Assembly (NCBI GenBank): GCA_026874595.1
Contig: CM049318.1
Span: forward strand, 42,326,456 to 42,390,455
Direction of reading: 5' to 3'
DNA from: Sipunculus nudus
Taxonomy: Eukaryota; Annelida; Sipuncula; Golfingiida; Sipunculidae
Length of the DNA: 64,000 nucleotides
Shown here: positions 39,481 through 51,130 of the stretch, piece by piece
How the letters are laid out: each line of letters begins with the position of its first letter
Position numbering within the stretch: the first letter of the stretch is position 1
Program-made: the position numbers and the translations under genes
Notes under the pieces: generated by a model
Database searches by the model: none
Seen by the model: the letters and a program-made list of their open reading frames with translations, nothing else
What the model was told of the DNA's origin: nothing

Positions 39481-39680
39481 CTCGAGCTAGGGGTCTGAAG
39501 AGTCGGCTCTCTCCCCGCTGGCGACAAGGGTTTTTTTTTGTCCCGGACTCGGTAGCCATGAGACTGGCTTGTTGTGGCTCACTGCTGGTTTTCTCTGGGT
39601 ACTCCGGTTTCCTTTACACCAAAAGACTACGGAGCGCAACCATCCGAGCCATGGAACATTTTACAATCCTTGTAAAATAA
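39481..39680 (+). mobile_element. SINE-like interspersed repeat fragment
   Basis: The stretch CCCGCTGGCGACAAGGG, TTGTCCCGGACTCGG, GGCTCACTGCTGG and TCTGGGTACTCCGGTTTCC resembles a conserved segment I associate with dispersed short elements in molluscs and other invertebrates. No clear polymerase III A/B boxes or tail are visible here, so it is probably a fragment. It is GC-richer than its surroundings. Confidence 0.35.
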
Positions 39681-40299
39681 ATCAAGTCCTTGATATAAAA
39701 ATAATTCTTTTAAAAACTGATAAAAATTTATTCATTGGCCATAAATGATATCTTATCTTACATTCATTTATTTAATATGTGCGCAGAGTAAGCCGGAAAT
39801 TACATAAATTCTTTAAATAAGGCATGCAAGGGAATAGTGGCTTTAAGACTAAAACAGAGCGGTTTGTAGAGACAATGATTGTAAACCATTTATTCATTGA
39901 TTTTAATCATTTATGATTAACTAAAGGTAATCAGAGTAATATTCATAGTCACGTAAAGGTTAAAAATATCTGTATTATCTCACGTCATTAGCTCAGTCTT
40001 GCTGGATACAAACGTTTTCTATCCCTACGCACGTGCTTGGTATCTAAGGTTTACCAGTTTTATACGTAGTTACGGTTCTATGTGTGAGTAACAGTGACTT
40101 TTTACCATAACAAGTCTGCGTGGCCAGAGGTCTGCAGAGGTCAGATCTTGTACATGCGACAATTCCCAAACAAGGAAAAGAAACATGAAAGAAGAAACAC
40201 GGAAAAAACATCGGTCGGTCGATGCCCGCAAAATCTTGATTTTTATGAATTGTCCTCATCAGGTGTGAGCGCTATATGTGAATTGATTTTGCGCCATGA
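39681..40299. other. Spacer, nothing recognised
   Basis: AT-rich sequence with only short overlapping frames. Confidence 0.5.
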
Positions 40300-41470
40300 T
40301 CGCGGATCATAACGCTTGGTGCAAGTTTTCCTTCCATTTGTAAACAAGAGTTACCTCACCTGACCTATCCTCTTCGGGCCCTTTATCCGATAAGGCTGCA
40401 GTTTGCTCCCTCCAGCTTGTTCTGTCTCTGGCTATGGTTTTGGCTATGTTCCAATTGCTCCATCCTAGTTCTTTCCTTTCACTTTCAAAAGTTTTTCTCC
40501 ACGTGGTTCGGGGACGTCCTGCTTTCCTCTCTCCATCCGGTCTCCATGTCAGAGCTACCCTGTAGTTGTTATCCCCCTCCATCCACAAGACATGCCCTAT
40601 CCACCTCCGTCTCTTGATCTTAACTTCTTCACTTATTCTGTTAACTCCAGTTTTCATTATTATGTCATAACTGGATATGGTATATGGACATCTTATTATC
40701 AAAATCTTTCTTAGAAATTTCAACAAAAAATGTCTAACTTTTTGTTGTTACTTTGGTTTATATTCCATCCATATGTAAATACTAGCTGTTTTGTCCAGCG
40801 CATTGGAAAGTTTAATTTTAGTTTTCAAGGAGTAAATGTTTGAATTCCATGTTTGTTTTAATTTCATAAAGATTGTTCTTGCCCTGTATATTGTGTCCAA
40901 TGTCTTCTTTACCACCTCCGATATAGCTTATGGTTGTACCCAGGTACTTGTATTTTGTCACTGTGATTTCGACCAGCAATTTGAATTGATCTATTATTTC
41001 TGCTATTGACGGTCATTACCTCTGTTTTCTTCTTGTTCATTTTCAGTCCTACTTTTTCGGCGAATTGGCTAAATTTTTCTACTGTCTTTTGCATGTGTTG
41101 GTGAGTTGATGACAAAAGTGCTATATCATCAGCGAAATCCAAGTCTTCTAACTTTGATGAAAATTTCCACCTAATACCAGTATGACTTTTCTCAGTGGCC
41201 TTTTTCATTACCGAGTCCACAATCAATACAAATATAGAACCTGACATTACATCTCAATGTTTTACTCCTGCCTTAACCTTGAACCATTCTGAATGTTTGC
41301 CTTCACCTATTACTGCGCATTCACTGTTCTCATACAAAATTTGCACCATTTTAATCTTCTTACCAGGTATTCAGTAGCTTTTCATAATTTTCCATAAGCT
41401 TTCCCTAAGCACAGAATCAAAGCCATTTCAAAATCCACAAAAGTTACATATAAAGTAGCCCTCCATTCCA
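40300..41470 (-). pseudogene. Decayed non-LTR reverse-transcriptase gene
   Basis: Minus-strand translation shows the second half of a reverse transcriptase in several frames. In order they are a motif-A-like FCGFxNGFDSV stretch near 41430, a decayed motif B (GVKH-stop-DVMSG) near 41250, motif C FADDIALL near 41130, then a thumb with KMNKKKTEVM. Further down (40307-40726) is the C-terminal block RRRWIGHVLWM and GRPRTTWR found in RTE-type and related endonuclease/reverse-transcriptase proteins. Stop codons and frame changes separate the pieces. The endonuclease half is absent, fitting a 5'-truncated insertion. Clade assignment is uncertain. Confidence 0.85.
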
Positions 41471-44379
41471 CTTTTTGCTCTTAAATATTACGCAGCGTAA
41501 AAAATTTCTGAACTTTACTTCTTCCCCTTCCGCACCAAAATATTGACAGATTTGTACCTGATAGTACCAATGTCAGACACTCCAGGACCAGTTGCCCTTT
41601 ATCGCTGAACACTGTTCATGTTTGTACTAGATCCCTAGTTTCGATGATTCAAAAAACTTACTTTTGGTAACAGTAACGGTGTTAGATCTGCACCTCATAT
41701 TTAATTTTGGACATGTCCTTACTTCCAAGGTCGTATACTCAAAGGTTAGTGTTTGTGCCAGATCTCTAAAACTGACCTTTGACCACAGCATTAGTGACAG
41801 GCGATAAATATGCATCTTATTTTTACTTATGACCGTGACTTAATTTTGAATTAACTGTTCCATGTGGGTGTTCCGTGGGATTGCACAACATCTACTTTAT
41901 TCGCGCTTTCATTTACCAGTCTAGACGGAACCCTTTGCATGATCAGGATTGTATTTCCCAGAAAGCCTTGTTAATTAATTGGTAGGGGATTCTTTTTTTC
42001 TAGCAATATTGTGGTTTATTGAAAAAAATATTAATCTTTTTTATACATTTGCTAATAATCGTTAAGATCATGACCATAATGTCAAGCTCACGAAAAATAT
42101 TAAATAACTTTTCTTAATTCAAAAATAAATGATTCATTGGTATTTCATGAATCATATATATGGATTCATAAATAATTCTTATAGTCCTGACGACAACAAA
42201 AAGTTATAAAGTTTTATAATTTCACATGGCAGATTACTCAGGCTGGATTGACATACGCATCATATTGTCAACAACAAAAGCTGCACCATAAACAAATTAT
42301 TTTCCACCGTGTGCTAATTGATTGATTGAAACCTCTGGGATTGTGGCTTAATTATGTAAAATTAAGAAATCAATAGCTCTTTCATTCTGGACCATTCTGG
42401 GCTCAACCAGACTAGCGATGAATGAAATATGAGATTGAATATCCACGGACTCCTTATTGCTTCATGGCTATATCCATATTCGAGCCTATAAATGAGGGTA
42501 TAGAATAGCATATTTATTTTAGGCAAATCCAAATAGATTTACTTTTTATTATTTATCTTCTTTCATCCCGAGAAATTCGATTAAATGTACATTTACTCCA
42601 CTGGTCATATATCAAAAACACTTTTAAAATAGATTTATGCAAGCGATCACTGGAAGGCCTACTCCCCCCCCCCCCCCCGATAGATTATAAAGGGGAATCG
42701 GTTATGCCGTGTACGACCTTGCAAATATAGTAAAGGGGGAAAAATGAACATCAGGTACAATTCTTTAACCTTGTTTTAATCTTTTGTTTAGTATTCAGTT
42801 ATATTTGAGATCTACCGCAAACATGAAATTTCGGAAGAAAGGGAAAAGAGGTAACAAATTTAAATCGATATGCGCATGGTGGGGGGCCAGAGTAGGTCCA
42901 GACATTAAAACATATTCCGAAATATGAATATTAGCCGTTCTACGGGCGGAGGCTTCAGTACCGGGCTGTATAGGCCAACACTTTTAAAGCCATTCATTTT
43001 ACCCGTTTGTACAGTATAAGTCGAAATACATAACCCTGATTAATGATTTGAAAATTCCAAGAAATTAAAATCATACTTTATTAGCTTTATGAAATTGTGA
43101 AGGTCTGAATCAATTGCTTTTGAGAAATAGAATACAACTGCAGCATTGTACCTTTCGTCATGACGAGTACTTTTTATCGTCCTTAACAGCGGTCGAATGA
43201 AGAGCCGATGGCAAGCGGTCAGTGCCACGATAATTCTCACGTACGCATCTCCTCATTAGAAATTCTGACTTGGAGATTTCAAGTTTTTACGACCTTGTGA
43301 GCCATATAACATTGACCGAAAAGAATTAAAATATGAATCAGAAAAGTTTCATACCATCAAAGGATATTTTACAGAAGGACCTGTTTTATTATTAAAAGGA
43401 AACTCGGAACATAGATGGCAGTGATGAGTATAATCGTTATTAAAGTCCACGATATATAAGTACTCCATTAAAGCCCAAAGGCAAGTAGTCCTATGTCAAT
43501 AGAACGTCATAGAAAACGGCAGGGTCTAGCAGTGGTTAGGATTTTCCATGGTTGTAAGTTTCAAAGATGAAAACATACTAACAAAATAGAAGTCGCTGTA
43601 AAATCTTGATAGCAGGCTTTTTGGATCATCCTTGCTATCATGCTTCAAACAAAGATCTAAGATGCAGCCGGTTTAATGTTTAGGATTCCTATCTTCGGTC
43701 TAGAGACTGTGTGATCTACAGGTACTACTTGTGAAATACAGTGGCATGACTTAACTTCTTTGTGATGTTTTTACACCACCACCCTCTCCCTGCTTGCTTA
43801 TATTGAAGGTTATACTTCTTAATTATTCATTATCAATTTATCGAACGGTTATCCTCGTCCGTGTACAGTCTACTATGCCAAAGCCAAAATTGAGGCGATG
43901 TTGCAAAAGATGAACAAATCTTTATAGACGGCTATACGTGACATAAATGCTTCTTGTGAAAATAAATCTTTCAAGTCAAAGTGGCTTTTAAATGGACGCC
44001 TTTTTATATATGAATATAGGTATCTCTGTAATATTCTCTTTAAATGTAATATAGATTTTCGAAACCTTTGACGGGCTGGTTAAATATGGATATATTTAGA
44101 AGGTTGAAACTTGCCTTTTTTTGGTCCCCGTACGAAACAACGATAGGTAACGCCAGCTGGAGGACTAGTCGCGTGTAACTGATACTGAATCGATACCAGA
44201 TAAAATACTTTAACCTCACTGAGGAACCGCGCTTTATTTACCAATGCGTGAATTTTATCAGGACCAACGCTTTTAGAGGTGAGCAAATGCAGTTGAGTTA
44301 ACGTTCCTGTACCTGGTATTGGAAAAATGATAACTTTTCAAGGGCGTGTTTGATTACGTTGAAATGCTCACTTCAGCTC
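41471..44379. other. AT-rich spacer with a 16-C run
   Basis: A homopolymer C run lies at 42663-42678. Short frames on the minus strand (up to 68 codons) have no recognisable product. Weak AGGTCA-like or ACCTTTGACC strings near 41760 may be remnants of older interspersed repeats. Confidence 0.45.
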
Positions 44380-44484
44380 TGACGTCATCCTTAAGGATAA
44401 GCATGTATGGATAGCGGATTGATGAAATATTTATCTTAACTGGCGCCGCGGTCCGCTGAAGGCTTCAGTCATCACAAGTATAAA
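44380..44484 (+). promoter_or_regulatory. Candidate core promoter: CRE and TATA box
   Basis: A perfect palindromic CRE, TGACGTCA, lies at 44380-44387. TATAAA lies at 44479-44484, after a GC-rich stretch (GGCGCCGCGGTCC, about 44441-44453). A start site about 30 bp after the TATA box would fall near 44505-44512, just upstream of an ATG in good context. The combination is unusual for this AT-rich window. Promoter activity is inferred only from motif spacing. Confidence 0.35.
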
Positions 44485-44504
44485 CTAACCGTCGCTCGAT
44501 CTTG

Positions 44505-44895
44505 ACTAGACAAAAATCGAACTGTACTCGCATAATGGCAGAGCATGCTGTCCTTTTCAAACGGATTGGCAATGTTTGCACCCGTGCCTTCAGCAAATTG
44601 GACAGAAGCTCTTCTCTAGGAAAGGCCCGGCCTGTGGGCTCTATCTTGAGTCAGTCGATTCTTACAGTTCCTTAAGTCGTAGCGCTGACTGGAATAAACT
44701 CTATTGTCCTTTGGGATGTCTTGACCAGTGACTGCTGAAATGCCTGATGCTACAAACTGACCACTTAGTTGGTTCGATTAACCAGTTTCGGGACTAGTAC
44801 GTGTGCGTTAGCCAGCGTTTAGCGTCACTTTGTCTTGGCTGAACTCACGGATTTAACTATCCGTGTAGAGAGGATGACAAAACACATAGATTTAG
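44505..44895 (+). other. Candidate first exon ending at a strong splice donor
   Basis: The segment downstream of the TATA box is GC-richer than its flanks and ends TTTAG at 44895, followed by GTAAGA, close to the animal 5' splice-site consensus. An ATG at 44874, in the context AGGATGA, would give seven codons and one leftover base before the donor. The earlier frame at 44535 would then be an upstream ORF. No downstream exon could be identified, so this remains a hypothesis. Confidence 0.25.
44535..44675 (+). CDS. Small ORF of 46 residues behind the candidate promoter
   Basis: The product starts MAEHAVLFKRIGNVCTR and ends SILTVP before a TAA at 44673-44675. The ATG has A at -3 and G at +4, a favourable animal start context, and lies about 50 bp after TATAAA. 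Codons are more GC-rich than in random frames nearby. The peptide is basic, with no signal peptide, membrane segment or known domain I can recognise. It could be a genuine short protein, a first coding exon read past its donor, or an upstream ORF of a transcript spliced at 44895. Evidence rests on context, not similarity. Confidence 0.25.
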   Translation: MAEHAVLFKRIGNVCTRAFSKLDRSSSLGKARPVGSILSQSILTVP

Positions 44896-44900
44896 GTAAG

Positions 44901-45205
44901 ATGATTTTTATCACCAGCAAACATTCGCCCGGATTTTATGTGCCTTTCATCTGACAACGGTCCAGTTTGATTTACTCAGGTTCGCGGTTGATTGTTTACT
45001 TACTGCTACGCATATGATCTCTAGTTACATGTAATTAGTTTAAGCTATTTGTTGTTTTAATGGATTATCTCCAGCCAGTGATTATGCATTGTTGCCATCT
45101 TCTGGTCAGATGGATAAACTGCATCGATATTTAATGCTGTTTTCTTAATTAAAATAAGTTGACTTTATACTTATAGTAACAGGTTTTATCATGTGGTATG
45201 TGGTA
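44901..45205. other. AT-rich sequence, nothing recognised
   Basis: If the donor at 44895 is real this would be the start of an intron. Confidence 0.4.
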
Positions 45206-45636
45206 CAAGGGTGCTTCCTACCAGGACATGAATTATAAAGTCGTTTTTATTTAGACAGGACATGTCCTTCCTACCAGGGCATAACTTATAAAGTTATTTT
45301 TATTTAGACAGGAAGGGTGCTTCCTACCAGGACACAAGTTTTAAAGTGGTTTTTATTAAAACGGGAAGGGTCCTTCCTACCAGGACATGAATTATAAAGT
45401 CATTTTTATTTAGAAAGGAAGGGTGCTTCCTACCAGGACACAAGTTTTAAAGTCGTTTTTATTAAAACGGGAAGGGTGCTTCCTACCAGGACATGAATTA
45501 TAAAGTCATTTTTATTTAGAAAGGAAGGGTGCTTCCTACCAGGACAAAAGTTATAAAGTCATTTTTATTTAGACAAAAAATGGTCCTTCCTATGAGGACA
45601 TATATTATATAGGCGTTTTTACTTAGGAAGGGTGCT
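45206..45636. repeat. 53-54-bp minisatellite, about 8 copies, partly dimeric
   Basis: The unit contains GGGTGCTTCCTACCAGGACA and TATAAAGTC, then TTTTTATTTAGA. Two subtypes alternate in the middle: CATGAATTATAAAGTCATT with TTTAGAAAGG, and CACAAGTTTTAAAGTCGTT with TTAAAACGGG. This gives a dimer of about 107 bp. Confidence 0.85.
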
Positions 45637-45790
45637 TCCTAAGGTCAACTGAGTTATAGGAATGGCGCTTTGTCCGTCGTCCGTTCGGCCGTCCGGTCGT
45701 CCGTTAGCAGGGCACAAATCGTAACTGCTGGTGCTAGAAACTTCTAATCTAAGAGAGGTCAATAAAAAATCTCCTTAAAAACCTGAAATT

Positions 45791-45805
45791 AGGTCACTGT
45801 GACCT
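45791..45805. promoter_or_regulatory. Perfect estrogen-response-element consensus
   Basis: AGGTCACTGTGACCT is an exact AGGTCA-nnn-TGACCT inverted repeat, the classical binding site of steroid-receptor homodimers of the ER type. It lies inside a mobile repeat and not beside a recognised gene, so any role is inferred. Confidence 0.6.
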
Positions 45806-46271
45806 ATATCCTCCGAGCTATAGCTTGTAATTACACCCAAGAATAATAAAAAATTTGATACGAAACCTCCAATACATTGATAATAAATGCATGGATTGTC
45901 ATGAACCTTGCCTTGAATATTGACCATGACTAGTTTTGTCAGTCCCGGAAAATTGGTGGCGCGACCTGTATATTTTTCTAATTTTTACGAATATTTTTCT
46001 ATTTGTTTTAGTGTAAAATGACAACAATCATGTCAGTTTCTCGGCTATGATTCCATCTAGTGTCCCAAAACCTGGTGTATTTATTGATCACAACTGGATG
46101 CCCTATAGTAATCTACCTGTCTGTCTGTCTGTCTATTCATCTGTTTGTCTTTCAATCCGTCCATCCACACAAATTTGTTTCCAGATGATAACTCCAGGTT
46201 AAATTGAAATAGGGATTTCATACATGACTTTCACATGGCCCACTACTAAAGAAAGAACCTACATGATATTT

Positions 46272-46298
46272 GGGTCATAAGGTCAAAGGTCAAGGTCA
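46272..46298 (+). promoter_or_regulatory. Four-half-site nuclear-receptor-like module
   Basis: GGGTCA (46272) and AGGTCA at 46280, 46287 and 46293 keep spacings of 2, 1 and 0 bases, the same layout as at 27802-27828. The inner pair is a perfect DR1 and the last pair a perfect DR0 containing TCAAGGTCA. Confidence 0.55.
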
Positions 46299-47010
46299 CA
46301 AGACTCACTTTAAAATGATTATGGCTGCATTTAAGCCAAGCTTTTCATCCCTAATTTTCTGTCTTGCACATTTAGCTGACTTGCCAAAATAAGGAGAGCA
46401 TAAATGAATTTGGGGTCACAATGTCAAACATCAAGGTCACAGGGCCCATCTGTTCACAAATTAATTTCCAGATGATAACTCCAGTTTAGTCTGACATATT
46501 GGTTTCAAACCTAACTTATATATGGCTCACCAGTAAAGTAGTAATCCTGTCGATTTTAGGGTCCAAAGGTCAAAGGTCACAGGACCCATTTCTTTAAAAG
46601 GAATGTGTATGCATTTCAAGCCAAACTTTTCACCACAAACCTTCCATCTTCAAATTATTACTCACCTGCCAAAAGGGGAAGATTCAATTTGGGGTCAAAG
46701 GTCAAGGTCACAGGCCCATCCATTCACAAACTAGTTTGTTGATGAAAATTCTGCTTTCGCTAGACAGATTAGCTTCAAACTTGATTTATAAATGGTCCAC
46801 ACTTAAGTAAGAAACATTTTGATTTTCAGTGTCCAGAGGTCAAAGGTGAAGGTCACAGGAGCAATATCTTTAAATGATTGTGGATGCAATGTAAATTAAA
46901 TTTTCCATCCCAAACCTAATATCTTTCACACATGGCTTACCTGCCCAAGGTGGAAGAAATCTGTAGATTTTGAGGTTACCTGTTAAGAGGTCAAGGTCAC
47001 TGGACCCACA

Positions 47011-50000
47011 TTTTCAAAAGATTTTACAATATTCTATAATGTACATAAATTATAAAGTCGTTTACGGGATATTTCTAAAAGAAAACTTCATTAGCGGTAG
47101 CAAGAATACATTTTATAAACCTTTGGTAACTTTCCATAAACCTGTGTTTACATGTATTTATCTGAAATTTGACATTCCATAAAAATGTTTACTTGTTTTT
47201 ATCTGAAGTTTGAAATTCCATAAACCTGTGTTTACGTTTTTATCTGATGATGATGTTTAACTGAAATACAACCGGGCAGAGGAAGAAAGTCATTCAGTAC
47301 CGATTAACTAGCAATTTGTAAAATATAAAAGTAAACAATAATAACCAACTTATCAAAAAGTTTAACTGATTCAGTTATATAAAGCATGATGTTTTCTTCA
47401 TCATATGAAATAGACATGTTAAGTTTGGTAAAGTTATGTTTTTTACCAATAATATTTTGAAACCATGGGTCTAAGGCCTTTTATTTCAGAATAAACTTCG
47501 ATTCATTTCTTCTTCAGAAGAAGAAATAATATGATTCCTACGGTTTAACGGAACTGTTGGACTGAACTTCTGATTTTTTAGCAATTTTTATTCTTAGCTT
47601 TAACTTGTGTTATGGAAAAAAATGAATACTAGAATAATCCTGTTGATTTTGAAAATTGCGCTTAAGCTTTCGCGAAGGATAATGGCAAGGCTCAGGTTCA
47701 GAAATCGTGAAATGTCAAAAACGATATCGCGCACTAATTAACCAAACATTTTTTTTCCAATTAATAGACAATAATTAAAATTGCATCATTGAAATTGTAT
47801 CAGCATTCAGAAATGATATTTGTAAAAAAACGAAACATTTTATTTTGCATTTACATTTCGCGTCCAGGGAATATTTGAATGATTACTCTCTCTGCCAAAT
47901 TACATGTTTCAGCCAGCTTGAACATGTATTACTTTTTTTATGCCAAAAACAGTCAGGGCATCTTTTGATTTACAGGTGTTGTGGCCCGGCCGTTGCACGG
48001 ATTTCAACGCGTTGCGTTTATATTGACGACTGTGACGGCTTTTTTAACACCTGCGTAAAGCAGTAAGCCTACGGGTTCAGTTCAACATTTTTGCAGGTGC
48101 CAAATTATTTCAAAGAGAGAACTCTGTTTTTCGTGTTTATTCAACATGATTTATAGGTGATTAAGCCCCTTTAATGCTTTGCATATTTTAAAATATACGA
48201 AACAATAACTGTCGTACATAAAATATCTGAGTGAATTATATAAATATTAGAAGACAGCGAGAATTCCTTGCCCCCTGTATTGTATTGTATAAAATATCTG
48301 AGGGAAGTATATAAATATTAGAAGAGAGCGAGAATGATTCTAGGTATAATGTTTGTTATATACACACAATGACTGTAGATACCTTAAGATCTAAACTTGA
48401 AAAACAATATTTCCTGTCTATTTAGGCTATTTCTTAAGTACATAACACCACTTGAGTGAAATTTCACCGATAACAAACATTTTACCTCTCAAAATCTTTT
48501 ATTTTCAACAACCTACTCATGGAGAATTTTACACGGTCTAAAGAGAGAAACACGTATTGGATACATAAGTATTTTGCAGTCAGTTCACAGTCACTGTCCT
48601 ATTAAGCAGTATATTATTTGCATATTAGTAATGATACATGGTAATTACCACACCAGTAGTTGATTATAAAAAAAAAAAATTGTTTGTATATTACACCCAA
48701 TAGGCGAAAGGAATTAACGATGGGTTATAGTCTCTGGTGCAATAAGAGAGAGATAACAGAGAATATTGCTAGACTTTCATGAACAATTTACATATGCCTA
48801 GACTATGTCTTACATAATTCTTTTCAATGGCAAGATTTGACCTGATTAGCTCCTTTAATTAATACTCAGTGAAATTTAAGATTAATATAAATATAAATAG
48901 TATCTACCTCATAGAGACATTACATTCTTTTCCAAGTGATAGCACTTAGTTTTTTTGTTTTTTTTTCTCATAACATAAATACATTATTTAATGGTAACAA
49001 TGCAGCAGTGAAGAGATTAACAAAGACTATCTTAGGAACGGCAATGTTTACCTCCAGTCTTAGATTTGTGTAACATCAGACTGTAGATATGGAAACCAAT
49101 GGTCTCAAGGTTAAATCATTTATAACCGCTTTTGCCTGGAGTTCACTCATGCATTTGCCCTCGTTTATTTTAGTGATTGGTTCAGTATATTGGTGCATGT
49201 CCATAGATCTTTGATACCTTCATCTAATACTTAAGATTGGAGAATCCACCAGGAATTGTACTTGTATGACATCCACCTATGCATTTGCTATGGGTGTAAA
49301 CCACTCATAACTCTAGAATGATTCAATGTATTCAGTTTAAGGGTGGTACAATCATCAGTCTCGGAGTTTTCTCGTAGACCAGACAGGTAATGCTGCCGAC
49401 CTTTTCATTCACGAGTCTTTATTCATTAATATTTAGCCATAATGGTTTGAAATTACCAATGTCTAATTGTCTATTGATCTTGGATAACACCACCTTATAC
49501 TTAAGACTATCCTCCCTTATGCTTGGAAACATTGACGCCATTTTCTCATAAATGGTCTGTCACATTAGATTAAAAAAATGCTCATCACACATATCTTAGA
49601 TACCTACTCCCACTCGACTGGTGGGGTCTTCTGCAATGGTTAATGAACAGTCTCCATCTGCTGGCTTGCTCTTGGTGAATATCTCTCATATTTTAAGAGC
49701 TTATGACTGTATCAACCCGATATTTCGCATATTTATGAGTCCTGGATAGCTTTGTTATGGACAAGACATGTGGTACCATCTGCCATTCTTTTCTTGTAGA
49801 ATTCATTGATGCATTATTATTTAGCAGTAGTTTGGTGTCTCTGTGTGAACTGTTGCATGTTATTGTTCTCGAGTTCTTGATTAAGAGATTAAGGGCAACA
49901 CCATAGAAAACATTCATGTATTTATATGAGGATTGCTTTAATATATCAGCCCCGAATTTGACATATCCAAATATTTCGGAAACCTTCAACTTACATACAA

Positions 50001-51130
50001 GCCACAGTGCACTACCTACAATCGTTTTCAAATAGTATAGGGCCATTATCGACCAAACAGATGGCATCATCCATCTTGTAGTTTTTTATGTAAAAATAGC
50101 CTCCTCAGGAATGGTCTGGTGTACTCAACTGAAATTCTGAATGTCAATAGATCCATAGAAATGGGTTATCATGTATTCAAGGTTTTTTTGACCACCTACA
50201 ACTAATATCATTTTGTATTCATTGTTGATCCATAATTTATTATTTTTTTCTGTAAAAACTACACAAATCTGAAGAAATTAATTGGCATCTCTGATGCTGC
50301 CACTTGAGAATCATGTCTTATCAGGAACATTCAAGCCTTATTTCGACCATGCCTCTGTGACTTAGCAGATGCCTGCAGTCAATTGTTGACTAACTATTAG
50401 CAGATGCCTGAAGTTGATTGTGGATTGCCCATTTTCCATCTTTACTTAATGTTGATCAGAATTATGCTGCATTTCTCGCAACATTTCTTAGCTTTCACCT
50501 TTAACATAGCCCGCATATTCTTCCCAATATGATTCAATATAAACAACTGCCATTACTCACTCATTATTACAGTTGAAAGGCGAACGGGACTTTAGATTTA
50601 CATTAAATGAGGCACTATATCTATGAATGTAAATGCAAAGTTGTTGATCCTTTATATTCTGTTTTTTATATATATATATATAACTGGCATATCTGCTATG
50701 AGGCATTAATGTACTCAAAATGACCGCCTCAAGTACGATTTTGTAAACAACCTTTTTCATGGCCATCCTCTTTACAAAGTTTCATTCTGCCAGTAATTTA
50801 TAATATGATTTGGAATATATTGTGAATCACAGTCTATTATTGCTATTAAATTTAAAGCTTTCAATAACAATGTAGAGAGCTCCACTGATTAGCAGTCAGC
50901 ACTCGACAGGCACTCTTTCTGCTACTTATGTAGCAGAACTTATTGCATGTCATAACTGGTAAGCTTATTATCTCATGTTTATGACATTTTTATATTATTT
51001 AAGGTATTTATGTATTTCTACATGTCTACTGTATACGTTGTATGTATTGTAGGTACATTAACAGATGCAGGAATATTCATATATATTAGCATTTCTGCCA
51101 ATTCAGAAAAACTAATCAATATAACCAATT
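47011..51130. other. Long AT-rich stretch, no gene recognised
   Basis: Frames of up to 125 codons (49693-50070, minus) have no recognisable domain. A cysteine-containing patch at about 47965-48060 is GC-richer than its surroundings but cannot be supported as an exon. A 35-bp-period duplication of AGCAGATGCCTG lies at 50364 and 50399. The final few hundred bases may include the 5' untranslated region of the retrotransposon that follows; no ORF1 was recognised. Confidence 0.45.
48219..48338. repeat. Direct duplication of about 50 bp
   Basis: TAAAATATCTGAG through TAAATATTAGAAGA and AGCGAGAAT occurs at 48219 and again at 48290 with few differences. Between the copies is a short stretch ending TGTATTGTATTGTA. 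Confidence 0.8.

Larger units (their letters stand above)
45641..47010 (+). mobile_element. AGGTCA-rich mollusc-type interspersed repeat, long copy
   Basis: It starts with AGGTCAACTGAGTTATAGG and a CCGTC-rich stretch (45668-45705), then GTTAGCAGGGCACAAATCG as in the 29256 element, then a perfect ERE-type palindrome. From about 46190 the body is a degenerate tandem of units of about 125-146 bp. Half-site modules start at 46272, 46413, 46559, about 46684, 46829 and 46973. A TGTC-rich microsatellite lies at about 46108-46150. The 3' GACCCATGGGTC end is not visible, so the copy is 3'-truncated or its end has decayed. There is no coding capacity. Confidence 0.75.

Noticed and set aside
49693-50070. 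125-codon minus-strand ORF
   Set aside because: No recognisable domain or sensible composition; expected by chance in AT-rich DNA of this length.
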